A stretch of DNA of 64,000 nt from Rhizobiales bacterium GAS188 (lineage in GTDB: Bacteria > Pseudomonadota > Alphaproteobacteria > Rhizobiales > Beijerinckiaceae), in assembly GCA_900104855.1 (NCBI GenBank), contig FNSS01000001.1:3782001-3846000 (forward strand), read 5' to 3'. The notes under the pieces are model-generated. The model saw only the letters and a list, made by a program, of their open reading frames with translations, was not told the DNA's origin and made no database searches. A program made the translations under genes and the position numbers. Position 1 is the first letter of the stretch; each line of letters starts with the position of its first letter. Of the stretch, positions 53,591 to 64,000 are shown in pieces.

Positions 53591-54151
53591 ATGCTGGTCG
53601 ACGTGCTGAAATTCGCTTGGCGCCCGCTGGCCGTGGCGGCGATCCTGATCCTGTTGGCGCTGAAGGGCTTCACGGCCCTTCATTTCGGCTTGCGTTCCGA
53701 GTCGGAGGCGCCGCCTGGCACCGCCTCGTCGCGACCGGCAGCCGCTTCGGTCCAGCCTCAGGCTCGCCCTGCTTACGGAAGCGGACCCATCACGCTCAAT
53801 GGAGACCGGGCCGGCCAGTTCCAGGCCGATGTGGTGATCGACGGTTCGACCTTGCGGATGTTGGTCGATACGGGAGCCTCCGCCGTGACGCTCACGGCTG
53901 AGGACGCCGATCGCCTCGGCATCCACCCCTTCCCCAACGACTATACGCTGCGCATCACCACCGCAAACGGCGTTGCGATGGCGGCGCAAACCGAGCTGCG
54001 TGAGATCTCGCTTGGGGATATCCATGTGCGCGGCGTGACGGCGATCGTGCTGCCACGTGGCGCGAGCCGCATCAGCCTGTTGGGCATGACCTTCCTGCAG
54101 CGCCTGTCGAGCTTCCAGGTCTCCGACAATCGGCTGTTGCTGAAGCCGTAA
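53591..54151 (+). CDS. Membrane-anchored retropepsin-like aspartic protease
   Basis: The 186-residue protein has an N-terminal membrane anchor (about 11-28, RPLAVAAILILLALKGFTAL), a linker and a single-lobed retroviral-type protease domain (about 62-186). Active-site motif MLVDTGASAVTLTAEDADRL and the downstream ITTANGVAMAAQTELREISL and GMTFLQRLSSFQVSDNRLLL fit the TIGR02281-type clan AA family. It probably dimerises outside the cytoplasm. I prefer ATG 53591 (GGGGAA upstream) to a GTG at 53525. Substrate unknown. Confidence 0.82.
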   Translation: MLVDVLKFAWRPLAVAAILILLALKGFTALHFGLRSESEAPPGTASSRPAAASVQPQARPAYGSGPITLNGDRAGQFQADVVIDGSTLRMLVDTGASAVTLTAEDADRLGIHPFPNDYTLRITTANGVAMAAQTELREISLGDIHVRGVTAIVLPRGASRISLLGMTFLQRLSSFQVSDNRLLLKP

Positions 54152-54169
54152 GGCCGGAGCATTTCCCGC

Positions 54170-54187
54170 CGAAGCGCTTCCGCTTCG
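54170..54187. terminator. Bidirectional hairpin between convergent genes
   Basis: CGAAGCG-CTTC-CGCTTCG forms a 7-bp perfect stem in the 47-base gap between the convergent protease and rmd genes. There is no T-run on either strand; use as a two-way stop is suggested by position. Confidence 0.45.
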
Positions 54188-54198
54188 CCGGACGCGCC

Positions 54199-55158
54199 TC
54201 AGGAGGCCGGCTTGGCCCGTTGTGCGTCGAGCATCTCGTCCAAAGTCTGTTCGAAGGGGATATTCGGCGCCCAATCGAGCAGGGCGCGCGCGCGTCCGGC
54301 ATCGCCGACCGCGACCGGGATCTCGACGGCGCGAAGCCGGGCCGGATCGACGAGGATCCGGATCGCGACTCTCGCCCGCTTGAGCAGATCCTCGAGAATA
54401 TCCCCGATCCGGCGCGCCCGGCCGGAGGCGATATTGAGAACCGTTCCGTTGGTGAGGTCCGACGCCGCCATCGCCTGCGCATAGGCTGTGACGATGTCGC
54501 GCGCGTCGAGGAAATCGCGCTGCGCGTCGAGATTGCCGACGCGCAGAACCGGCTCCTGATCGCCTCTTTCGATGCCGACGATCTGCGCCACGAAGGACGC
54601 CACGACGAAGCGGTCGTTCTGGCCGGGGCCGGTGTGATTGAAGGGGCGCAGCCGGATGGCCTGAAGTCCCTGGTGAGCCATTTGGCCGATCAGGAGATCG
54701 GCCGCGGCCTTCGAAGCCGCATAGCTGTTCATCGGGTCGAGCGGAACCGTCTCGTCGATCGGGGCGGATGCGCTGCGAAAGCTGCCGCCATAGACTTCCG
54801 AACTGCTCACGAACAGCAGCCGAGCCTGCGGCACATGGCGGCGCATCGCCTCGGCAATGTTCAGCGTCCCCCCGAAATTGACGTCGAACGTCGCCCGAGG
54901 CGATTGTTGCGCCTGCTGCACCTGGGAGATGGCGGCGAGATGCACGACGCCGTCGGGAGAGACTGAGGCGATGGCCCGATCGACCGCCTGCGCGTCGCGG
55001 ATATCGAGCTCCATGCCTCCCGGCGGCAGGGCGCCGCCTTTGAAGCCGGTGCCGAGAATTTTCGCTTCCGGGAAGGCGCCCGACAAGCGAGCGAGGAGCT
55101 GAGGGCCTACGAACCCGTTCGCGCCGGTCACGAGAATCCGAGAATAGACGCGAGCCAT
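54199..55158 (-). CDS. rmd: GDP-6-deoxy-D-mannose reductase (Rmd-like)
   Basis: The 319-residue extended short-chain dehydrogenase has the Rossmann start RILVTGANGFVGPQLLARLS, the GVVHLAAISQVQQA block, FVSSSEVYGGSF and the catalytic YxxxK in NSYAASKAAADLLIGQMAHQ, RLRPFNHTGPGQNDRFVVAS and RDFLDARDIVTAY. It reduces GDP-4-keto-6-deoxymannose to GDP-D-rhamnose (or its 4-epimer talose in relatives). Start ATG 55158. It lies 27 bases after gmd, its upstream partner in the pathway. Confidence 0.85.
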   Translation of the reverse strand: MARVYSRILVTGANGFVGPQLLARLSGAFPEAKILGTGFKGGALPPGGMELDIRDAQAVDRAIASVSPDGVVHLAAISQVQQAQQSPRATFDVNFGGTLNIAEAMRRHVPQARLLFVSSSEVYGGSFRSASAPIDETVPLDPMNSYAASKAAADLLIGQMAHQGLQAIRLRPFNHTGPGQNDRFVVASFVAQIVGIERGDQEPVLRVGNLDAQRDFLDARDIVTAYAQAMAASDLTNGTVLNIASGRARRIGDILEDLLKRARVAIRILVDPARLRAVEIPVAVGDAGRARALLDWAPNIPFEQTLDEMLDAQRAKPAS

Positions 55159-55185
55159 CGAATAATCCGTGCGCCTCAATGATGC

Positions 55186-56541
<1,356 letters not shown>

Positions 56542-56556
56542 CTAAGATTCACCTTG

Positions 56557-58602
56557 ATGTTCGACAATCTCTACACCCACGGCTTTGTGCGGGTCGCGGT
56601 CTGCGTGCCGCTTCTGCGGGTGGCGGACCCGAAGGCCAATGCGGCCGAGAGCTTGCGGCTCGCCCGTCTCGCGCATGCGGAACATGCGGCGCTCGCCCTG
56701 TTTCCCGAGCTTGGCATCTCCTCCTACACCAATGACGAGCTGTTCTTTCAGGACGCGCTGCTCGATGAGGTGAACGCCCAGCTTGCCGGCCTCGTCGAGG
56801 CGAGCCGCGAGCTGCGCCCGGTCCTCATCGTCGGAGCTCCCTTTGCGGTCGCCGGCAGGCTGTTCAACTGCGCCTTCGTGATCCAGCGCGGCAAGCTCCT
56901 CGGCATCGTGCCGAAGGCCTATCTGCCGAATTACCGCGAGTTCTACGAGAAGCGCTATTTCGCCTCGGGCCTCGCCCAGAGAGGCGGCGAGGTCCGCTTC
57001 GCCGGTGAGACCGTGCCCTTCGGCACCGATCTCTTATTCGCCGCCTCGGATGTGCGCGACTTCGTCATCCATGTCGAGATCTGCGAGGATGTCTGGACGC
57101 CGATCCCGCCCTCTTCGCACGGCGCGCTGGCCGGCGCCACCGTGCTAGCCAATCTCTCGGCCTCGAACATCACGGTCGGCAAGGCGCAGGCGCGGCGCGA
57201 TCTGTGCGGCTCGCAATCGATGCGCTGCATCGCGGCCTATCTCTATTCGGCGGCCGGCCCCGGCGAATCGACCACCGATCTCGCCTGGGACGGCCATGTG
57301 GCCGTGTTCGAGAATGGCGAGCTCCTGGCCGAGGGCGAGCGCTTCGCCGAGGGCGCGCAGATGATCACGGCCGATCTCGATCTCGAGCGGCTGCGCCAGG
57401 AGCGCATGCGCGTCACCTCCTTCGGGGATAGCGCCGACCGGCATGCAGGCGAGGGGAGCTTCCGGAAAATCGCCTTCGCGCTCGAGCCGCCGCTCGCCGA
57501 GACGGTGGCGCTGCGGCGGCGCATCGACCGCTATCCGTTCGTGCCCTCCGATGCGGCGCTGCTCGACGAGAACTGCTACGAGGCCTTCAACATCCAGGTG
57601 CATGGGCTGATGACGCGGCTCGCCGCCATCGGTGCGCGCAAAGTGGTGCTCGGCATCTCCGGAGGGCTCGATTCGACCCACGCGCTGATCGTGGCGGCGC
57701 GCGCCTTCGACCGGCTTGGGTATCCGCGCCAGGACATCCTCTGCTACACGCTGCCGGGCTTTGCCACCTCGAAGCTGACCAAGAGCAGCGCCCATTCCCT
57801 GATGCAGGCCTTCGGGGTGAGCGCGCAGGAGATCGACATCACGCCGGTGGCGCGCCAGACGCTCATCGATATCGGCCACCCCAATGCGCAAGGCGAGCCG
57901 GTTTATGACGTGACCTTCGAGAATGTGCAGGCAGGGACGCGCACGGCGCTGCTCTTCCGCCTCGCCAATTTCCATGACGCCATCGTGATGGGCACGGGCG
58001 ACCTGTCGGAGCTCGCCCTTGGCTGGTGCACCTATGGGGTCGGCGACCAGATGTCGCATTACAACGTCAACGGCTCGGTGCCGAAGACGCTGATCCAGCA
58101 CCTGATCCGCTGGGTCGCCGATCGCCAGGAGTTCGGCGAAGAGGCATCCGCGGCCTTGCGCGCAGTGCTCGCGACCGAGATCTCGCCTGAGCTGGTGCCG
58201 AGCGACGGCAACACGCCCGGCCAGCGCACCGAGGACTTCATCGGTCCCTATTCGCTGCAGGATTTCAACCTCTATTACCTGACGCGCTACGGCCTGCGCC
58301 CGAGCAAGGTCGCCTATCTGTCCTGGAACGCCTGGCGGGCGGCCGAGGCCGGCACTTGGCCGGTCGGCTTCCGGGAAGCGGATAAGCGGGCCTATGACCT
58401 TGCGACCATCCGGCGCTGGCTGCGCGTCTTCCTGTTCCGCTTCTTCCAGATCAGCCAGTTCAAGCGTTCCGCCATGCCGAACGGCCCGAAAGTGGGCTCG
58501 GGCGGCTCCCTTTCGCCGCGCGGCGACTGGCGCGCCCCGAGCGATTCCCATGCCGATGCCTGGCTGGCCGAGCTCGACGCCAATGTCCCCGAGAACCTTT
58601 GA
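56557..58602 (+). CDS. nadE: Glutamine-dependent NAD+ synthetase
   Basis: The 681-residue two-domain enzyme takes the final step of NAD synthesis. The N-terminal nitrilase-type glutaminase domain (about 1-280) has the Glu in [16 protein letters not shown], Lys in [19 protein letters not shown] and Cys in [15 protein letters not shown]. The C-terminal synthetase domain (about 330-640) has the ATP loop [40 protein letters not shown] and [18 protein letters not shown] 56557 (the TTG at 56554 is less likely). It stands alone, divergent from gmd. Confidence 0.97.
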   Translation: MFDNLYTHGFVRVAVCVPLLRVADPKANAAESLRLARLAHAEHAALALFPELGISSYTNDELFFQDALLDEVNAQLAGLVEASRELRPVLIVGAPFAVAGRLFNCAFVIQRGKLLGIVPKAYLPNYREFYEKRYFASGLAQRGGEVRFAGETVPFGTDLLFAASDVRDFVIHVEICEDVWTPIPPSSHGALAGATVLANLSASNITVGKAQARRDLCGSQSMRCIAAYLYSAAGPGESTTDLAWDGHVAVFENGELLAEGERFAEGAQMITADLDLERLRQERMRVTSFGDSADRHAGEGSFRKIAFALEPPLAETVALRRRIDRYPFVPSDAALLDENCYEAFNIQVHGLMTRLAAIGARKVVLGISGGLDSTHALIVAARAFDRLGYPRQDILCYTLPGFATSKLTKSSAHSLMQAFGVSAQEIDITPVARQTLIDIGHPNAQGEPVYDVTFENVQAGTRTALLFRLANFHDAIVMGTGDLSELALGWCTYGVGDQMSHYNVNGSVPKTLIQHLIRWVADRQEFGEEASAALRAVLATEISPELVPSDGNTPGQRTEDFIGPYSLQDFNLYYLTRYGLRPSKVAYLSWNAWRAAEAGTWPVGFREADKRAYDLATIRRWLRVFLFRFFQISQFKRSAMPNGPKVGSGGSLSPRGDWRAPSDSHADAWLAELDANVPENL

Positions 58603-58702
58603 CACGATCCACAGTTGCGCACCGCCGCCAAGCGCCTTAATCGTCCTGCGGACAATTTAAGCGCGGCATGCCGCCCTCGGCCACCTTATGAGAGAGGCTC
58701 AC

Positions 58703-60082
58703 ATGACGACTACCGCCCGCCCGCGAATTTCGATAGTCGGCCTCGGCAAGCTGGGAGCTCCCATGGCGGCCGTGCTTGCCGTCAAGGGGTTTGATGTCAT
58801 CGGACTCGACCTGAACGACAAATACGTAGCGGCAATCAATAGCGGGGTCGCTCCGGTTCAGGAGCCGCAATTGCAGGAATTCATCGAAAAAGGCCGTTCG
58901 CGCCTGCGTGCGACGCATTCCTACGACGAAGCCGTTCTCAATTCGGACATCACCTTCGTGATCGTGCCGACTCCGAGCGACAAGGATCGGATGTTCTCCA
59001 ACAAATATGTCGTTGGCGCCATGCGCTCGATCGGCCACTCCCTGCGCAGCAAGGTCGGTCGGCATGTCGTCGTCGTTACCTCGACGGTGATGCCGGGCTC
59101 GACAGGCGGCGAGATCCAGAAGGAGCTCGAGGATGCGTCCGGCCGGAAGGTCGGCGCCGAGCTCGGCCTCGCGTACAATCCTGAGTTCATCGCACTCGGT
59201 ACCGTCGTGCGCGACATGCTGCGGCCTGATTTCATCCTCATCGGCGAGTCGGATCGCGAGACGGGCGAGATGCTCGAGAATATCTATAAATATTCCTGCG
59301 ACAGCGGGCCCATCATTCGCCGCATGAACTTCGTCAATGCGGAGCTGACGAAAATATCCGTCAACACTTATGTGACGACAAAGATTTCCTACGCCAATAT
59401 GCTCGCCGAAATGTGCGATCACCTGCCTGGCGCCGATGTCGACGTGGTTTCGACGGCGGTCGGATCCGACACCCGTGTGGGTGCGAAATACATCAAGGGC
59501 GCGATCGGCTATGGCGGCCCGTGCTTTCCGCGCGACAACAAGGCTTTCGCGGCACTCGGCCACAAGCTCGGTGTGCGGTGCGATCTCGCCGAAGCGACCG
59601 ATAGCATCAATGACCATCAGGTCGCCCGCCTGATCGGCGCCGTGCAGGCGCATGCGGCACCCGGCGCAAAGGTCGCCGTGCTCGGCCTCTCCTACAAGCC
59701 GGAGACCCAGGTTGTGGAAGAGAGTCAGGGCGTCGCCCTCGCCGCCCAGCTGAGCGCCGAAGGCTATGTGGTCAGCGTCTACGATCCGCTTGCCATGTCC
59801 GGCGCGGAGACCGTCCTTGGGGATCAGGTGATCTTCGCGAATGACGCCAGCGATGCTCTCGACGGCGTCCAGGTCGTCGCCATCACCACGCCCTGGCCGC
59901 AGTTCAAGGACAATAGCCTTTTGGCTCGACGTCCAAATGACGCCAAATTGGTCGTCATCGATCCCTGGCGTGTCGTGGACCCGAAGGGCCTGCCCGGCAA
60001 TGTGTCGCTGGTCCGCATGGGTTATGGGCCGCAGTCCCAAAAGACGCATGACGTCATCAACCTTCGTCGCGCATCGGTCTGA
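58703..60082 (+). CDS. UDP-glucose/UDP-ManNAc dehydrogenase family protein
   Basis: The 459-residue NAD-dependent nucleotide-sugar dehydrogenase oxidises a sugar C6 to a uronate. Motifs: ISIVGLGKLGAPMAAVLAVK, VIVPTPSDKD, STVMPGSTGG, YNPEFIALGTVVRDMLRPDF, NAELTKISVNTYVTTKISYA, the active-site Cys in IGYGGPCFPRDNKAF, and the C-terminal VLGLSYKPETQVVEESQGVA. The WecC-like pattern suggests UDP-ManNAc or UDP-GlcNAc rather than UDP-glucose, but substrate is not certain. ATG 58703 has GAGAGG upstream. Confidence 0.9.
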   Translation: MTTTARPRISIVGLGKLGAPMAAVLAVKGFDVIGLDLNDKYVAAINSGVAPVQEPQLQEFIEKGRSRLRATHSYDEAVLNSDITFVIVPTPSDKDRMFSNKYVVGAMRSIGHSLRSKVGRHVVVVTSTVMPGSTGGEIQKELEDASGRKVGAELGLAYNPEFIALGTVVRDMLRPDFILIGESDRETGEMLENIYKYSCDSGPIIRRMNFVNAELTKISVNTYVTTKISYANMLAEMCDHLPGADVDVVSTAVGSDTRVGAKYIKGAIGYGGPCFPRDNKAFAALGHKLGVRCDLAEATDSINDHQVARLIGAVQAHAAPGAKVAVLGLSYKPETQVVEESQGVALAAQLSAEGYVVSVYDPLAMSGAETVLGDQVIFANDASDALDGVQVVAITTPWPQFKDNSLLARRPNDAKLVVIDPWRVVDPKGLPGNVSLVRMGYGPQSQKTHDVINLRRASV

Positions 60083-60381
60083 AGCTGAATAGGGCCTGAG
60101 TCTCGGGGCGGTCTCTTTGGCGATGTCTTGGGGCCGGCCGCCAAGGCGGCATGGATCGAGAGCAGGGACCGCCGGTCGGAAGCCCGGCGGGCCGGCAATT
60201 CAACGGAGCGCTCGAGGGTGGCCCAGCGACGCCACGCGCGCCGGGGCCGATGATTTTCGATGTGTTTTCAAGTGGTTGGCGAGTGTCATCGGCCGAGGCG
60301 CGCTTTGGGCCTTCGGCGTTGCCTTGCCCCTCACCTTTCGTTAAGAGTGCCGCATCAATTTTGGCAGGATAGGTGGCCTGG
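60083..60381. other. 299-base gap without a supported gene
   Basis: Short open frames exist but lack coding character. CTTTCGTTAAGAGTGCCGCA and AATTTTGGCAGGATAGG near 60336-60373 are AT-richer and may be the promoter of the methyltransferase. No strong terminator was seen after the dehydrogenase gene. Confidence 0.35.
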
Positions 60382-61176
60382 ATGTCTCAAGGTTTAGCGC
60401 TGCAACCGACGCCTGAGAATGTGCGCGAATATTGGAACAGGCGGCCGTGCAATATTCGACATTCTCGGCAGGAAGTTGGTTCGCGGGCTTATTTCGACGA
60501 GGTTGAGGAACGTAAGTATTTCGTCGAGCCACATATTCCAGGCTTTGCGCAGTTCGACAGGTGGAAGGGCAAGAAAGTCCTTGAAGTTGGCTGTGGCATT
60601 GGAACCGACGCGGTCAATTTTGCTCGGGCGGGCGCCGACTACACGGCCGTTGAGCTGTCGGACAAGAGCCTTGAACTTGCTCGTCAACGTTTTAAGCTGT
60701 TCGGGCTGAAGGGCAACTTCATTGCCTGCAACGCGGAAAAGCTCTCGAGCCATGTCGATGCTTCAGGCTTCGATCTCGTCTATTCGTTCGGCGTCATTCA
60801 CCACACGCCCGACCAGCGCGCCGTTGTCGAGCAAGTGCGGCGTGTCATCAAGGATGACGGCGAGTTCCGGATGATGCTCTATGCCCAGAACTCCTGGAAG
60901 CAAGCCATGATCGATGCTGGCTTCGACCAACCCGAAGCTCAGAGCGGATGTCCGCTCGCAACGGCCTACACCGAAGACATGGTGCACGGCCTGACGGATG
61001 GCTTGTTTAAGGTTGTCGAGACGCGCCAGGCACATATCTTCCCTTACGTCGTGGAGAAATACGTCAAATACGAATATGAGGTGCAGCCCTGGTTCGCGGC
61101 GATGCCGAAGGCGATGTTCGAGGCGCTCGAGCAGCGGTTCGGCTGGCATCTCTTGATCACGGCTCGACCCGCCTGA
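60382..61176 (+). CDS. Class I SAM-dependent methyltransferase
   Basis: The 264-residue enzyme has SAM-binding motif KVLEVGCGIGTDAVNFARAG, acidic loop YTAVELSDKSLELARQRF and motif IV region FDLVYSFGVIHHTPDQRAVV. The N-terminal NVREYWNRRPCNIRHS and C-terminal YVVEKYVKYEYEVQPWF resemble methyltransferases of polysaccharide and natural-product loci. ATG 60382 or the GTG at 60373. The acceptor is unknown; the setting suggests a sugar or glycan. Confidence 0.85.
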   Translation: MSQGLALQPTPENVREYWNRRPCNIRHSRQEVGSRAYFDEVEERKYFVEPHIPGFAQFDRWKGKKVLEVGCGIGTDAVNFARAGADYTAVELSDKSLELARQRFKLFGLKGNFIACNAEKLSSHVDASGFDLVYSFGVIHHTPDQRAVVEQVRRVIKDDGEFRMMLYAQNSWKQAMIDAGFDQPEAQSGCPLATAYTEDMVHGLTDGLFKVVETRQAHIFPYVVEKYVKYEYEVQPWFAAMPKAMFEALEQRFGWHLLITARPA

Positions 61177-61352
61177 TCTTCGCAGCAGCAGGTCTTGGAC
61201 ACAGCAAATCTTGGGCGCAGCAGATCCGCGACGGTGGATCGTGGACCTCGAGGGCGCCCAGCGGCCGCATATGCATGTTGATCGAGCCGTTCTCCCAACG
61301 TCTATTGTTTGACTTGTAAGCGTTTCAACCGTTCTTGGAGTGACGACTTACA

Positions 61353-64000
61353 ATGATTTCAATTGTGCTTTATGGCCGCAATGACAGTTACGGTTATAAT
61401 CTTCACAAGCGAGCGGCGCTCAGCTTCAACTGCATGGCCGAGCTGCTGGATCAAGATGACGATGAAATTCTGTTCGTCGATTACAATACGCCTGACGACT
61501 TTCCGACCTTCCCGGAAGCCATCCAGGATACACTGACCAAGAAGGCGCGACAGAAATTGCGCATATTGCGGGTCAGGCCGTCGATCCATAAACGGTTCAG
61601 CTCGCAGACGCGTCTGGTTGCGCTCGAGCCCATCTCCCGCAATATCGGGGTCCGGCGCTCGAACCCCGCCAATCGCTGGGTGCTGTCGACCAATACGGAC
61701 ATGATTTTCGTGCTGGAGAGGGCTGCGTCGCTCAACGACATCGTCAGCGATCTGCCGGCCGGCTTCTATCATGCGCCGAGGATCGAAATTCCCGAGACGC
61801 TATGGGAAAGCCTCGATCGCCTCAAGCCCCGCGAAGCCATCGGGGCCGTGCAGGATTGGGGATCCTCGCTTCACATCAACGAGATCGTGACGGGATCGCC
61901 GCTGATCCTCTATGACGGACCCGGCGATTTCCAGTTGTTCGAGCGTTCCGATCTGTTCCGGTTCCACGGGTTCCACGAGGGGATGCTGCTCGGCTGGCAC
62001 GTCGATTCGAACATCGCGGCCCGCTTCACCCTCGTCCATGGCAAGATCGGCGATCTCGGCCGTGAGGTCTACGGCTATCACTGCGATCATACGCGGCAGA
62101 TCACGCCCGCCCACAGCCATTCCCGCACGGAGAATGATTGGCGGGTCTTCGTCGATGGCATCGAACGCCCGGATATCCCGGAACAGGCACGGAGCTGGGG
62201 CTGCCCGGATGATCAGATCGAGGAAATTCGGCTCACCGACCAGAACGCTTCAGTCTATGTGTCGGCGCTCAAGGAGCAGATAGGGCAGAGGTTATCGGCC
62301 GCGCCCCGGGTCACTTACACCGGGGCCACGTTCAATAGAACGGATTACGATCCACGCCATGTGCTGCCGTACCTCGCGGACATGTTTGTCTGCTCGAGAA
62401 AAGAAACGAAGCTCGCTTGGGTCGGCGCGCGAACCGAGACGCTTCGCCTGTTTGCGGGGGTCTGGAAGCGGTTGGGCTTCACCGGCGAGATCTTCGTCGA
62501 GGAAGGCTTGGGCCGTGACGAGGGCTTTGCCCATCCGTCCAACGCGACCCCGGTCGATCGTCGTCGATTGCTGGATGATGCGGATGAATTCATCGTCGAT
62601 TTGGGAAGCCCGCCGGGTGAAGACAATCACGACGATGTGGGTGGGCTTCCGAAGCGGCTCTCGCTCGAGCTCACTCGACGGCTTTTCGGGATCATCCAGG
62701 CGGAATATAAGCGCCTTGATCGAGGTGAGCCGAGGCGTCAAATCATTGTCGTCAACGCCGTCAACAACGTCTTCGAGAATCTGGTGCGGACCTATATCGG
62801 GGTCGCGCTGACGCCATTTTCCACGCGAATGCGTCATGGCTATGTGCTGCCGCCGCACGCAGGCGAACTTGATCTGACGTCGAGACTGCAGGAAGGCTCA
62901 GCCGCGTTCCGCGATGGGCCCATCATCCGCTCGCTTGAAGATAAGCGCGGCACGATCATCTACGGACCCTACCAGCATCTTTTTGCTGGCCGCTATCGGC
63001 TTGTGCTCAAGATGGCCGGTGAGGCGGGTGGCTCCGTCTCTTCGTCCGATCGTGCCCAGCCATCGCCAGGACAGAATGGCGCCAAAGGGTTATGGCCGGA
63101 CTTCTTGCAAAAAATGAGAGCCATCTCCCGGAGTCCGACCACCGCCCAAAATGCACGCCGCGAGAAGAATGCACGCCAAGAGGAGCCGATTGCGATCCTC
63201 GAGGTCGTTTCAGGCCACAACTATCTTGCGCATCGAGTCGTGACGCTGGCCGATCTCGCAAGAGGCCAGATCGCGATCGAAATCGAAGTGGACGAGGACC
63301 TCGTGCTCGATCCCCGTTTCGCGCTTCAGACACGGCTGCACGGCCTTGTGCCGCTCGACATTGCGATAACCAAGCTGATCTGCGAACGCGTGTCGAATGT
63401 CGTATCGACGATGGCGGGCGCGGTGCCGGCGCTCGAATTGGAGAATTGGCTGCCCTTGCTGTCGTTGGGCACTCAGGGGGCGCGCCAGGACGGGGGCATC
63501 ATCAATTCGGCGGCGATCCCCGGCTATCTCTGTTACGGCCCCTATTGGGCACTGCCCCCCGGCACCTACGAGGCGGCAGTCACATTGAAGCTCGGCGCTG
63601 CGCCGCCCGAGGGCAACTCCTCGGATTTCATCTTCAGTTTCGAGGCCATCTGGAAGGAAGAGCAGCTCGGAATATTGGCCGTGCAACGGGAGGATCTGCG
63701 CGAGCCTGGCCGCATCAGGCTGAGCTTCGTGGTCACTCCGGAGCAGTCGGAGGATCCGGATTTCGCGATCGAGCTGCGGATCTGGGACGGCGGAGCGCTG
63801 CCGCTCGTGATCCAGGGCGTGCGGGTATCACGGGTTGGCGAACCAAAGGCTGTGCGCGGTCTCGATTGGCTCAAGCTGATGACGCTCGGTCCGGCGGGGC
63901 TATGGGATAAGGGCCGGATCTCGCTGCAGAGGGGTCATCGGGGGCTCGTCGCCCACGGTCCCATCGATCAGTATCGATCCCTGCGCGACGGGCGTTATGA
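61353..64000 (+). CDS. Large glycosyltransferase-like protein, 3' end outside window
   Basis: The frame is open for 882 codons without stop up to the right edge. The N-terminus looks like a nucleotide-diphospho-sugar transferase (ISIVLYGRNDSYGYNLHKRA, DDDEILFVDYNTPDDFPTFP, and a DxD-like NRWVLSTNTDMIFV at about 108-119), followed by GFHEGMLLGWHVDSNIAARF. Residues about 300-500 have no recognisable family. Two C-terminal modules share a plan: YGPYQHLFAGRYRLVLKM (from 537) and YGPYWALPPGTYEAAVTLKL (from 728), each followed by an acidic beta-rich stretch, like carbohydrate-binding beta sandwiches. A surface-glycan role is inferred. Confidence 0.75.
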   Translation, partial: MISIVLYGRNDSYGYNLHKRAALSFNCMAELLDQDDDEILFVDYNTPDDFPTFPEAIQDTLTKKARQKLRILRVRPSIHKRFSSQTRLVALEPISRNIGVRRSNPANRWVLSTNTDMIFVLERAASLNDIVSDLPAGFYHAPRIEIPETLWESLDRLKPREAIGAVQDWGSSLHINEIVTGSPLILYDGPGDFQLFERSDLFRFHGFHEGMLLGWHVDSNIAARFTLVHGKIGDLGREVYGYHCDHTRQITPAHSHSRTENDWRVFVDGIERPDIPEQARSWGCPDDQIEEIRLTDQNASVYVSALKEQIGQRLSAAPRVTYTGATFNRTDYDPRHVLPYLADMFVCSRKETKLAWVGARTETLRLFAGVWKRLGFTGEIFVEEGLGRDEGFAHPSNATPVDRRRLLDDADEFIVDLGSPPGEDNHDDVGGLPKRLSLELTRRLFGIIQAEYKRLDRGEPRRQIIVVNAVNNVFENLVRTYIGVALTPFSTRMRHGYVLPPHAGELDLTSRLQEGSAAFRDGPIIRSLEDKRGTIIYGPYQHLFAGRYRLVLKMAGEAGGSVSSSDRAQPSPGQNGAKGLWPDFLQKMRAISRSPTTAQNARREKNARQEEPIAILEVVSGHNYLAHRVVTLADLARGQIAIEIEVDEDLVLDPRFALQTRLHGLVPLDIAITKLICERVSNVVSTMAGAVPALELENWLPLLSLGTQGARQDGGIINSAAIPGYLCYGPYWALPPGTYEAAVTLKLGAAPPEGNSSDFIFSFEAIWKEEQLGILAVQREDLREPGRIRLSFVVTPEQSEDPDFAIELRIWDGGALPLVIQGVRVSRVGEPKAVRGLDWLKLMTLGPAGLWDKGRISLQRGHRGLVAHGPIDQYRSLRDGRY

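Overview
The window is GC-rich chromosomal DNA from an alphaproteobacterium, most likely of the order Hyphomicrobiales (Rhizobiales). The order is suggested by motE and motC beside an extended motB, an array of four short flagellins, a PrtD/HlyD-type secretion pair, and a dcw cell-wall cluster next to an alphaproteobacterial RNase P RNA. The family cannot be fixed from sequence alone; a Beijerinckiaceae/Methylobacteriaceae-like genome is a guess.

Positions 1-16440 are one flagellar block on the + strand: flgI (5' end outside the window), motE, flgH, fliL, fliP, four tandem flagellins, fliF, a fliH-like gene, motB, motC, fliK and a small lytic transglycosylase. Many junctions overlap by a few bases, which suggests long transcripts. 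The flagellin intergenic gaps carry terminator hairpins, short tandem repeats and a 22-bp sequence. That 22-bp sequence recurs 122-124 bp before flagellins 2, 3 and 4 and 53 bp before fliF.

Positions 16441-24238 are accessory. They hold a repeat-rich lipoprotein behind a perfect TTAA-N7-TTAA (CtrA-like) site, an atypical LuxR-type response regulator, and a minus-strand locus. The minus-strand locus has two glycine-rich repeat proteins (four repeats and one repeat) followed by a type I secretion ABC protein with a degenerate signature motif and its HlyD-family adaptor. I regard this as the most novel unit in the window: a dedicated secretion system with two related candidate cargoes.

Positions 24239-35472 are metabolic and regulatory: an ArsR/AHSA1 pair, a TetR regulator divergent from a three-subunit xanthine-dehydrogenase-family molybdoenzyme, a periplasmic FKBP isomerase, a LysR/aldehyde dehydrogenase pair, and thiC with its TPP riboswitch. 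Next comes rnpB.

Positions 36574-52363 are the dcw cluster in the order rsmH, ftsL, ftsI, murE, murF, mraY, murD, ftsW, murG, murC, three non-dcw ORFs, murB. No mraZ is seen just upstream. Within the window the cluster ends at murB, followed by an EamA transporter instead of ddl/ftsQ/ftsA/ftsZ. Positions 53591-64000 hold a retropepsin-like protease, gmd and rmd (GDP-D-rhamnose synthesis), nadE, a nucleotide-sugar dehydrogenase, a methyltransferase, and a very large open frame (at least 882 codons) that runs off the right edge and looks like a glycosyltransferase with two repeated C-terminal modules. This end looks like the start of a surface-polysaccharide locus. Several families of palindromic intergenic repeats are scattered across the window; one supplies the stop codon of murB.
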